A model generated the notes under the pieces. The model had not been told where the DNA came from. It did no database searches and saw only the letters and a program-made list of their open reading frames with translations. A program made the translations under genes and the position numbers. From the NCBI GenBank assembly GCA_009760855.2, contig WPIO01000100.1, positions 886,001 through 950,000 on the forward strand: a stretch of 64,000 nt of DNA. The letters run 5' to 3'. Source of the DNA: Cristatella mucedo (Eukaryota; Bryozoa; Phylactolaemata; Cristatellidae). Of the stretch, positions 1-10,249 are shown in pieces (within the stretch, counting starts at the first letter, position 1; every line of letters begins with the position of its first letter).

Positions 1-640
1 AATGGCCTGCACAGTTACTTTGAAGAAGGATTGAAAAAAGTCCTTTCGAGACAATTCTTCTATAGCGCTTCAAGCGAGAGTAGCAATGGAGGGAGCTGAG
101 GAGCGAACAGGACGCAAGGACCGGAAGCAGTAACCGGAGGCAGATGAGCGACACCATCGCAAGGAGCTTGAGCAGCTACAGGAGAAAGAGGAGTAACAGC
201 GAGAAGAGGTGCGGGAGCGGAGACAAAATGAAAAACGCAAAAGCCGGGAGCAGCGAGGGGTGGAAGAGGAGCGATAGCAACGAGAAGACCGGCATCGGAG
301 ACGAGAAGAGTGGGAGCATTTGCTTCTGAGATGCCTGGAGCTGGCATTGCCAGGATCGAGCGAGGCTTGAAGAGCAGCGCGCCAGGCTTGAAGAGTAGGA
401 AGCGGCCCGGCTATCTCGATCAGGAGCGAAGCCAACACCAGTAGAGGATGCGTTGGCCCCCCTAGCTGCCGCCAGGGGGCCAATTTGAGGATGGCCTCTT
501 TCAAAGCGGGCGCAAACGGAGGAGACTGGCCAGCCGGGAAAGCCGTGATTGGAAAAGAACGCAACAGACGGAGCCGGGCACGCAGTAAGGAGAGAAGGCA
601 GAGCCTGCGGCCGGGCTTAGCCAGGAGTAATCAATCAAGC
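1..640 (+). other. Purine-rich region with a decayed Glu/Arg-rich reading frame
   Basis: One plus-strand frame across about 160-360 reads as an E/K/R/Q-rich, coiled-coil-like string (for example QREEVRERRQNEKRKSRE) broken by several stops. No domain is recognisable. It may be a remnant of a gene or of a mobile-element gag-like protein, or biased sequence only. Confidence 0.25.
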
Positions 641-832
641 TTCAGGCGTCTAATACGACACTAAGTCTAATTTACCGAAGATGGACCGTCCGGATGGCCG
701 GCTCACAGCTCGCAAACCAGTGGATTCTGTCGAATGCCAGCTGGAGCCGAGTGACGAGGTTGGCTCACTCTGTTCCGCATGGTCAGAGAATAGCCACGAA
801 CCAGTGTGGCCATGGTGCATTGCAGCTTCATG

Positions 833-1012
833 GTGAGCCGTCATGGCTCACTAGGTAAGGCAGTTGCTTTTCACAACCTCGGCCCCGAGGTCGTGGGTTC
901 GAATCCTGTAGTGAGCCATCCTTTATTGTCACTGCAAGCGGTGGTGATAGCCGCCAAGGCTCTTCTGGCGCTAGACAAAAAGAGGCTGTTAAATCAGCTA
1001 GTACTTTTTCAT
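833..1012 (+). mobile_element. SINE1 copy (tRNA-derived)
   Basis: The head resembles a tRNA, with an A-box-like GGCTCACTAGGTAAGGC and a B box GTGGGTTCGAATCC, as in an internal RNA polymerase III promoter. The body is shared with the copies at 13443, 35071, 44811 and 59948, including the ACTGCAAGCGGTGGTGATAG and AGAGGCTGTTAAATCAGCTA blocks. It lacks the LINE-A stem-loop. Confidence 0.8.
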
Positions 1013-1067
1013 AATATCGGCTGAGCACTAGATGCAGGCTCCGACTTAAGGCAACAGATCGCTGGTC

Positions 1068-1531
1068 TGTTGCCCAACGAAAAAAGAGTGGGATATGAGG
1101 GGATTCACGGCTCAGTAGCCCGGAAGCACTGATCTGAGGCCCTTCAAGGGCCTAAACAGCTTAAGCAGCCACAGGCTCTCAAGCCGTGGCGGGGATGACA
1201 ATGGGTCTCGGCTGTCCGGTCCAAGTCCGTGCATTGGCGGCATCTGCTGCGAAATCCGTCTACTGGAAACTGCCGCCAGCTGTCGGGCAGGTTCGGAGCG
1301 GACAACGGCTCGAGAGTGCAAAAGCAATGCATGCCTGGAATATAAGGGAAGAAGCCGAAGGAGTGCAGAGAAGGAGGGAGAGGGCAAGATCCCTCGACAC
1401 CGGCAACCGGCAGCGAGTGCATAGCTTGGCCCGCGTGGTTTCTTAATAAAGTGCTTGATGTCGGTGCCAGCAGACTTGTTGATCGGTAGCGATACCCAGC
1501 CCGACGACAGGTCGTGCGGACAGCTGTCACA
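1068..1531 (+). mobile_element. Possible solo LTR
   Basis: The segment begins TGTTG and ends TCACA. It holds a TATA-like TATAAGG at about 1341 and AATAAA at 1445-1450, in the order expected for the U3-R-U5 of an LTR. I see no target duplication and no second copy in the window, so it could be coincidental. Confidence 0.22.
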
Positions 1532-1629
1532 ATGTTATAGATTGCAGACCTAACTTTGAAAATTCTCAGACAAAGAACCTGCTCTCCAGCTCTTGGCTCT
1601 GCCTCATCTTAACCAGCTGCCTTGAGAAG

Positions 1630-4432
1630 CCAAGTCCCTGCTACTCACTTCCTCGACTTCCCCTCCCGGCAGAAAGCGAAGGTAGCGTTTCTTGCAGAAT
1701 TCTCTTCCGGGGAAGTTCTTGCGAACATCGCATACGGTAACCGATGTATCTAAAACCTGTTTAAAGCTTTTATGTTTGTTGTTTGACCGTAGCTCTTAAG
1801 AAGTTAAGTGCCTATGGACATCTAAACGCTTACAGCTTGGGGCTTGGTCACCTTTCCCTACGCCGACGGCAAATTTAGATTCGCCGGTTGCAAGTAACCT
1901 GCTTACTAGTTATGATCATATTTACATATTATCCTTTCCTTACCGTCGTGCCAATGCATTCCTAGATTGCTGTTGCTAAGGTCCAAGAATTATGCATTCG
2001 CAAAAGACAGGCACCCCCGAAGCCGACACGGTGACCTCGACCGGAGGACCCGGTCGGTTGGTATTTGTAGCATTGTCTCAAACCGCTCAGTGCGATCTCT
2101 CTTAAGCATTGCTGTGAGTCTCTTTAACTTAAGTGTCATCAGGCCTGCATTAACTCCGACGGCCCAACTTAACGCTTTTCTCTGCCATTTTCGTGCAATG
2201 TTCAATAAACCCCAAAAATAAGCGACCTTATTTCTAAAAAAGACCTCGAGCTCCTCACCTTGAACGGGAACAGGCTAAAGTCGGTTAACTTCAGACCAAT
2301 AATGATGCAAAACCAACAGGCTTGTCCTTCTTTCACCCCTAGATCAATCGAACTGGGGGTGAAGTCTCCGTTATCATACGTTCAGCCTTAAATTTTAAGC
2401 CATTTGTTAGCCTCGAAGCAGTCTTTTGAATCTATTAATTTGAATTCCCCGACAAAAAGTTTCCAATCGGGCCAGTAGTTTATCCCCGCCAAGTACCAGG
2501 CCCTTTATTTCAGATTTATCTTATCTTATTTCGATACTCGGTGCAATAAATCAATCTTTACTCGATATGGAGTATTTAAAAAAACTGATATCTTATCTGA
2601 TGCCTTCAGCAGCACGTTTTGTGCACTAACTGACTCGTTTTCACTTTTGGCTCATGTGCATGACTCACCTTAAGGGTTACACACTGGACCAAATTTTCTC
2701 CTACAACTTCTTGCTAATATCACCGACCATAACCAAATTATTAGTATCTCACCGCATGCGATTCTCATTCAGTCTACAACGTGTGCTCTTCTCCGCATAT
2801 CTGCTTCGTCTCTGCTGCTCTATCCCACTTCCGACCTGATATGATTGGTAGATTTCTACGACACGACTCTAGCTGACATACTCGACAAGTTTTCACCCCT
2901 TACTAAGCGCACCGTGCGCCCTCGCTCAGACGACCTATGGTTTACCACAGACATTAAACTAGCTTGGTCTACGAAGCGCAAGCTTGAATAAGCATACTCA
3001 AGATCAGGACTGACTCCCCATAGTCAGGCATACACGGACTACTGTAGATCTTCAAAATCAATAAAAGCAAAGGCGAGGTCAAGCGTATATAAAACAAAAA
3101 ACATTGTAGAATGGCGGATGCAAAATACAACTATGCTAATGTCTACAATAAACGATAGCCTTAACCGCTAACAGGTTTAGTCCTTACCTAGTGATCCACG
3201 TGACGACCAAGCAGGTTGCTTCTCTAGCTCCAAGCTGTCAACAAGATCGACGAGATTCTGGAGCCGAATTCGAAGGGTGGCAGCATCCTCTCTGGAGTCT
3301 GGATTTCCCTCAATTCCGTTCAGAACCTCAGTGTTTACATTCAAGGAGGAAACTAGTGGCCACATCCTGAAGTTCATTAACTATTCAAAGAAGACAACAA
3401 ACCCTCTAGAAATTTCCCCCCACGGTCCTGCGTCTACGATGCATAGATCTGCTGCTATCATGCAAAACTAATATCCCACATGTCGTTATCCTCAGGTCAT
3501 GTCCCAGCACCTTTCTAAAAGCTGTAGTCAAGCCACTACTTAAGTAAGTAGCACTAGACCAACAGAGAATGACCAGCTTCTGTCAAGTCTCCCTTCTACC
3601 ATTCCTATCGAAGACATTGGAACGAGTCGTGGCAGACCATTTGAACTCATGTATTGAAACTTCAAAAATTTCTAGTCAGTTCTAGTCTGATTTCAGACAT
3701 AATCACTTTACAGAGCAAGCGTTGCTGCAATTGCATAACGAACTAATAAAAATTCTGACTTGGGTAGCGTCTCTCTGGTTTTTACTCGATCTTTCCGCAG
3801 CTTTTGATACTATCGATCACAAAGTTCTTCTCGAGCGCCTCTCATCTCGCGTAAGCATCACTGGTACTGTAACTGCAATGGTTCAGATAACACCTCAGTG
3901 AGAGACTCTAGAGTATTGATGTGTTCGGACAAAGATTATCCGAGGCACCTCTGAAGTATGGGGTACTTCAGGGGTCCGTTCTTGGTCCAGTTATTTTTAC
4001 GGTTTTGACTCTTCCTCTTGCCAATGTGATTTCCAGACCCAACATAGGCCTCTCCTTTCTGTGCAGATGACAATTAGTTGTACCTTTGCTTTGATTCCTT
4101 CCAGCCCTCCAGCACATCGAATTCTCTCAACTCCCTTGCTGCATGTATTAATGACATCCGCACATGGATGGCAGCAAACTTTTTTTTATTGAATGATGAT
4201 AAAGCACACATACTAGTTATGATCAAACAAGTGTGATTTAGATAATGGAAAATTTAATTCTCACACTTGGCTTTGCCAGCACCTCAAATCATGTCATGCT
4301 TGTTGACATTGAGCATGCTACCATCAACCAATCGATCGTGCTTCTTTTGCAGCAATTGTAAAGAGCCTAGAAATCGATTTAGGTTATTGAGGGCACTATA
4401 AAAATGCCTTGTTATTATTATTTCCCTTGTTC
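1630..4432 (+). mobile_element. LINE family A (L2 clade), long but decayed copy
   Basis: The sequence is collinear with the best copy at 49.7-53.3 kb, from the 5' region (CTTGCGAACATCGCATACGG) through the endonuclease region and the RT block encoding SAAFDTIDH near 3795, to the 3' stem-loop near 4370-4410. It carries many indels and stops and is not functional. Its 3' tail has the older form (GGGCACTATAAAAATG), so it is probably an older insertion. Confidence 0.85.
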
Positions 4433-4539
4433 CCCCACTGACTCATGCTGCTATTCTATTACATTATTCCCTTATTATTAAATTATATTTTATTATATTA
4501 TATATGTGTTATTCCCTACTGACCTAAGTTATGCTTCTT

Positions 4540-4710
4540 ACTTTGTCTTTGGTGATTGCGATGAAAGCGGTTGCCTACCATATTTGAACCAAATGCGGCT
4601 ACGACGTTGGGTTCCCTATGGAAAACTCTCATGCGTAATATCTACTTAGTCTTTGTGAATTTGTGGAGTTATTGACGGAGACGCATTACGCTTTATTCTA
4701 TTAGAAGACT
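4540..4710 (+). mobile_element. LINE family B 3' fragment
   Basis: ACTCTCATGCGTAATATC followed by TTTGTGGAGTTATTGACGGA is similar to the reverse complement of the 3' end of the minus-strand family B copies at 6340 and 22550. No coding part is left. Confidence 0.5.
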
Positions 4711-6195
4711 TAGCATTTCTGCATTTTTAGTGATTAATACTTGCCTAGAACTGTGAGAGGACTTTATATATACGTACCTAGTTGCATGTAATGAATTAAA
4801 GGGTCCATATAATCTAGGCAGAGTTGGCCCACGGACGTTCTGGTGGATTAGCTCCAGTAGGTCAGATAAGCTATTCGTACTACTCGTTTACGCCCTTGAC
4901 CGTTAACCCTGTGGCTGTGGAATCGTTTCCAGTAGAGGTGAACCTTTTATGTCAGCTCATCGTGACTTGCCGAGGTCGCTCCGCATTTTGAAATTAGTAA
5001 AATCAGTTGCAATAACAACATTTTTAAATAGCCCTAAGAGAACAAAATCTCCCTCCAAGAACCTCATAAATACTGGAATAGAGGTGCGTCAATTGGTTGC
5101 AGAAATCATTCACCAGAGTCTTTAGTGGTGGGCTGGCGAATTAGTATTAAATTAAAAGCCGGCTGGACGCAATTATCCTGCAACAATGCAAGGTGCTCAA
5201 AATGCCGTGGATTGAGTCCTGTAGCATGAGGTTCCCTATTTCCTATTCATATTTTGCATATTCCATATTGCACGCTGGAGTGATATCGACAGTGGCTTTT
5301 CTTCCATCTATGTAAGTGATATTGTTGAGTCATCTAATCTTCAGTTTACTTTTTACTTAATAGGACAGCCTGACTCGTGGCTCGTTCATTGTTCGGACAT
5401 GCAATCGTAACTGATCGAACTTTGAGATGTTCATAGTTGAGCTACGGCTAATAGCTAGCCGGGTAGCCGTGAAAGTTTAACCTAGACAAGAGCTTTGGCA
5501 AGAAGTCAGGACAATGTCACGTTTGGACAGGTCGTGCCCTGGCAAAGGGGTTCGGTAATGCATTGTTGTTCGGTTGCAGTTGCAAGACAGACGTCGGTCG
5601 CTGCCTGCATGTCTACGCACATTGGCCACCTAACAAGGCCCCTACCCAGCTAGCTGGGTACAAGCTATTTCATCGGTAGTTTCCGCATGCATGGCTCAGC
5701 CCTGCCTGGTTTGCCTGCGTGCCAGCGTCTATCCGTCAGAGCGCCTGCAACCTCGTCGATGCTACTGGCCGGCTTGCTGTCGTTGCAAAGCGCTGTAGAC
5801 GCGTTTATTAACCGAGGCTACATCCAACGCAATCGAGCTGCAGGCGAATCGCTGTCCTGGCAAAAGCCAAGGCAAGGGCAAGGTCGGCCAGGTATGTGCA
5901 CGCGGCCTGTGCATGATCGGTTGCCCGAGCTACGCTTCATGTACTCCCTCGCAGTCCACAGGTGCGACGGTCTCGTTTCTAATTCGTGTCACTCTGATTG
6001 CTGTCACCTGCCACCTCGGCTTAGGGTTGCAATGACACCGGCTTATGTGCCGCTCCCCTTTCACTTTGTGAACCCATGCGTCCTTCGAAGCGCCGAATGA
6101 TTGGGGCGGCGGCGCCGGCGATGCCGAATCCGTGGCAGTGCTCGAACCCAAACGAATGGTTCGGCTCGCTGGACTAGTAACCTAGAGACACGGCG
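4711..6195. other. Intergenic region, no gene seen
   Basis: AT-rich to about 5.5 kb, then mixed. The 137-codon open frame at 5687-6100 has no recognisable domain, and an opposing frame overlaps it. I assign nothing here. Confidence 0.4.
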
Positions 6196-6196
6196 G

Positions 6197-6318
6197 GATC
6201 GTTTAATCTCGTGTTGCCTTTGCAGCAAATGTAAAGCGCCTAGAATGAGATTGAGCTCTCTGAGGGTGCTTTATCAACTGTATTATAATAATAGTAATTA
6301 TTATTATTGTTAATATAT
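6197..6318 (+). mobile_element. LINE family A, 5'-truncated 3' tail
   Basis: Contains CAGCAAATGTAAAGCGCCTAG, the stem-loop with GAGCTCTCTGAGGGTGCTTTATCAA, and an ATT/TAA-rich tail. It lies immediately next to the family B copy. Confidence 0.8.
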
Positions 6319-6499
6319 TATCTCTCAGGCTTCAGGCTCGAGACTACTGCGTATTGTAATTTAATGCATCTCCGTCTGTAGCTCAACAAAGCCATAAAGA
6401 CTATGTAGGTGTTACGCAGGAGAGTTTTGTGTAGCTCACTCATTGCCTAAGCGGCTTTCGGTACACATTCAATAGCCGACAGACTTCATCTCATTTCAT

Positions 6500-6668
6500 C
6501 TCATATTCATTTTGTTTGTTTATCAAGCATGATATTACTCACCATTCAATTGTATTTCCTTTTGCAGCAAATGTAAAGTCCGTAGAGAGAGATTGAGTTC
6601 TCTGACGGCGCTTTATCAAGTGCATTATAATTATAACAATAATAATAATTATTATTATTATTAACATA
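6500..6668 (+). mobile_element. LINE family A tail nested in LINE B copy 1
   Basis: Starts within ATTCATTTTGTTTGTTTATCAAG, as in the full copy near 53190, and continues through the stem-loop to an AATAATAATTATTATT tail. Family B sequence continues on both sides (compare the uninterrupted copy at 22540-22800), so this insertion is younger than LINE B copy 1. Confidence 0.75.
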
Positions 6669-7550
6669 TTATCTCGTGCAACAAAGGAAAGGAGGGAAGC
6701 ATAGCTGATTCAGATGAGCAATTGAGGCAGTGAGGAGCATGGAAGTAGCAACTCAGGACCGCTGAGAAGGATGAGCCATAGTCGGCAGCTGGCGAGTTGC
6801 TGTTTCGTATGAATTGTAGAAGCGAGTTCCACAGTCTTTGACCTGCAAAGCTAAAGCTTCTGTCGCCAACGGTTTTAACTGAAGGAATGGAACAGATAAT
6901 TTATTGTCCATATAGAACCTGAGGGCATGAGGAGGCTGAAACTGGTGCACCAGTCCAATTAGGTATTGAGGAGCCAAGCCAGTGGCGGGCCTTGTCGGTC
7001 AGCATAAGAATTTTGCTCTGTATCCATCAATCAACTGACAGCCATCCTAGCTCTTCTATCAAAGGAGACACGTGGTCAAACCTCTGAGGTTTTCAAATTA
7101 TCTTGAAGCCATATTCATAGCCAGCTCCAGTGGCCTAGTTTTGTTTTTGGTAGCCCAGCCAAAAAGGAATGACAATAATCAAGCCGAGACCCAACTAAGG
7201 AGCAAGTTAAATTTTTTGCACGCCACTGAGAAAGACAGCTACTAATCTTGGATAGGGAATGGACGTGATGGCTAGCTGCAGAAGCAGTCTTCTGAAAGAA
7301 GCTTTTAAAATTAAGGCAGCTGTCGAAAGCGACACCAAAAATTTCGAGCACGCGGTGATGGTCGCACAACAGCTTCGCCTATTAGAAGAACAATGCCTTT
7401 TAATCCAGCCACACCCTTAGGGTGTCCTATGCGCACCAGTTCGGTTTTATTGTCATTTAGTTTCAAGAAATTTTCCGACATCCAGCATCGAATTTTGGCA
7501 AGGTAAGTATGCAGTTTATCAGTCGCTGCAGCAGATTCCGACGGTTTGAG

Positions 7551-7775
7551 TTACAAATACAGCTGAGTATCGTCAGCATAAAAGTGATATCCTATTTTAT
7601 GGGCCTTGATAACTTTTCCTAGAGGTTGAGTATAACTGGAGAACAGCAAGGGACCGAGGACGGATCCTTGAGGGACTGCACGGGTGACCCGTCTCGTGTG
7701 TGAGACCTGGCCCCCCACACGACAAGGATTGAACACGATCAGACAAGTACGATTTGAACCACGCCAGTGCCTCAT
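7551..7775 (-). pseudogene. Reverse transcriptase core fragment of LINE B copy 1
   Basis: An open minus-strand stretch of 75 codons carries the RT palm motifs [12 protein letters not shown] and [12 protein letters not shown]-like [12 protein letters not shown]. The catalytic YADD aspartates are present, but flanking frames are broken, so no full enzyme is encoded. Confidence 0.8.
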
Positions 7776-9130
7776 CTGCCAGACCGATTGTTGTTCTCAA
7801 TCGTTAAAGTAGAACATCGTGATCAATGGTGACAAATGCAGCTGATAAATCTAGAAAAGCTAGGACAGTGACATGTCCGTCATCGTTGCCACATAGAATG
7901 TCATTGCTAACACGGAGAAGAGCACTTTCGGTAGAGTACTGCTTCTTGAACCCTGATTGAAATGTTTCTGACATTTCGTTCTTTCAATACGTGCAATCAG
8001 CTGCATAGCGACAATTTTTCAAGAATATGTGTCAAAAAGGAAGAAGGGAAACTGGGCGATAGTTTGAAAGGACCTTTGTATCTAATCCAGGCTTTTTAAG
8101 TAAGGATCTAATGATTGCTGATTTGAAGGAATTGCGTACAACCCCTTTTTCTAAAGACGCCTTAAAAATCTCGGTTCTGGCAGGGCTAAGTTGGTCTGCC
8201 AGTGAAGACCGCAGAAATGATGGTAGAGGGTCTTAAGGAGACGAGCTCTTTTTACTAGACCTTATTAAGGTAGCCATATCGCATGTAGAAACCTCTGAAA
8301 ACCTGTTAAGGAAAGTCGCAGGTTTTGATTCCACAATTGCATTACTCGGATGAGACTTTATTGAGGCACGAATGTGTACAGTTCTTTCAGTAAAGAAAGC
8401 TGAAAACTTTTCGGCTGAGCCCTTAATATCTGGGGAGTCAGACCTCTCAGCATTGGCCAGTAAATGGTTCACTGTCTTCTAAATCTGTTTTGGGTCTGAC
8501 TGGCAGGAATTCACTTTTCGAGTAAAAAAAAAGCACTGGCTTTTTTTAAGCTTCCGGATATAAAAATCGAAGGAGGTCATTGAAATTGACTAGATCTGCA
8601 TCAGACCCAGATTTCTTAAAACGACGTTCAAGCCAGCGCTTAACAAGGCGCATATTTTGAAGTTTTTTGTAAATTGAAAGGAATCTCCACTACTCTGTAC
8701 ATGGATAGAATGAGCGGGAGCATGCTTGTCAGGAGCACTCCTGATTGTCTAGTTCACTGCGTTAGTGAGTGTATTGAGGCTGTCGGTCGAGTCTGGGAGC
8801 AGATTAAGAAGACCTGCATCACAAACAGATTTCAAGCATGTGTCTATGTCAATGCTTTATAAGTTACGTCACTGAACAAGTTTGATATTACCCTGTACGT
8901 ACAAGGGAGCCGGAACAGTAAACGAGACCGAACAACGATCCGAGAGGGTCAGCGGGGAAGACATCCTTAGTGATCACGAGATCTAGAATACGACCACCGA
9001 CGCGGGTGGTATGAATCACATGTTGGACCTAACCAAAAATCTCCAGACATTCAAGAAATGAGCGGACATTACTGTTGATTGGGTTGTCAAAGTGAATATT
9101 GAAGTCACCAACAATCAGTGACGGCGGCGC

Positions 9131-9739
9131 TCAGTCCAGCGGCCATCAGTCCATCGCTCACTCGGCGTTTTAAAATGACTGAAATCGATAACAAATAGCA
9201 ATGCTTGCACGGCACCTTAATTGAGCTCAATACGTTTCTAGGCACTTTCAAAATAATGGAATGGAAGAATTTCAACTTGACGTAGGATGCTTGGAGTATC
9301 TGATCTCGCTTCGCACCATGACTGGGCAACCGTTGGGTGGCTTTGACATGCTCGTTTGCTACATGGCACCTCGTTTGCTTGCTAATCTCGGCATCGTTTG
9401 GCTGTATCCAAGTATCGTTTAGATGTACTGTATCCAAGGCTATGTGTCCAAGGCTACCACCTATATGGGTCACTTTGCCTAGGATCGCTTGCCAGAAGCA
9501 CGGATACCGAGCTCCAAACATGGCGGGCAAGAGTACAATAAGTCTCACCTGAAAGATTCCAACAAGCTACTAGCGCTTCGGTCAAGCTAATAAACGGATA
9601 CCTGTCAACGGATACCTGTGAAAGTTGGTTTTTATTATGGGTTTAGTACCAGTAGAACTTAGGCTAGCATAGTATCAGCGGCCCTAAGCAATGCGCTATA
9701 AATCGTATAGCCTCAATTCGAAACTTATTCAGCATGCTT

Positions 9740-9773
<34 letters not shown>

Positions 9774-10034
9774 AGCATTTTTATTACAATATTAGAAAAA
9801 ATGGTGGTACCTTAGACGGAGGAGCCCTGCCCTACCGGGGCCGCGGGGTACCCGTGACTTCAGGTTCAGGATTATATAAATAAATAAATATATATATGTA
9901 AATACTCTTTACAATACATTTATGATTAAAAATTTTCATAATAATTTCTGGAAAATCCCAACCGTCGTTTACTTTCCATCTGCGTAGTGGTCAAGTGGGT
10001 TCCTCTTAATCGGGAATGGATATAATAACTATTA
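9131..10034. other. Intergenic region with a (TA)n tract
   Basis: A 147-codon minus-strand frame ends in family B sequence and otherwise shows no domain. CTGTATCCAAG-like words recur near 9400-9470. A TA run occupies 9743-9771. No gene is supported. Confidence 0.4.
9743..9771 (+). repeat. (TA)n microsatellite
   Basis: About 14 uninterrupted TA units in AT-rich DNA. Confidence 0.95.
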
Positions 10035-10042
10035 GTATAGGT

Positions 10043-10229
10043 CAGCGGTTCTCAAACTGTGTGTCGTGACCCCTTTGGGCGTCGAACGAACCTTTCACAA
10101 GGGTCGCCTAAGACCATCAAAAGACGGGCATTTCTAAATTTTTCACACAAACATTTTATGGTTGGGGTAGCCACAAAAATGAGGAACTGTATTAAAAGGT
10201 CGCGGCATTAGGAAGGTTGAGAACCACTG
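10043..10229 (+). mobile_element. SPIN-like hAT miniature inverted-repeat element, copy 1
   Basis: Begins CAGCGGTTCTCAAACTG and ends TTGAGAACCACTG, giving inverted termini. The internal blocks GGGTCGCCTAAGACCATC, TTTATGGTTGGGGTAGCC and TCGCGGCATTAGGAAGG match what I recall of the SPIN family of hAT transposons. Flanks GTATAGGT and GTATAAGT form an 8-bp target duplication (7 of 8), as for hAT insertions. It is non-coding and non-autonomous, 187 bp long. Confidence 0.85.
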
Positions 10230-10249
10230 GTATAAGTAGTCTGTATAAT

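Larger units (their letters stand above)
6340..9130 (-). mobile_element. LINE family B (L2-like), copy 1, minus strand
   Basis: Minus-strand pieces encode an L2-like reverse transcriptase: [12 protein letters not shown] and [10 protein letters not shown] at about 7551-7690, with the connector (AEKFSAFFTERT) at about 8230-8470. The tip of the endonuclease, IVGDFNIHFDNP, lies at about 9085-9120, where the element is 5'-truncated. Stops and frameshifts make it a dead copy. Another LINE tail is inserted near its 3' end at 6500-6668. Confidence 0.85.

Noticed and set aside
9105-9548. 147-codon minus-strand frame
   Set aside because: Partly LINE B flank; the rest has no homologous feature or splice support.
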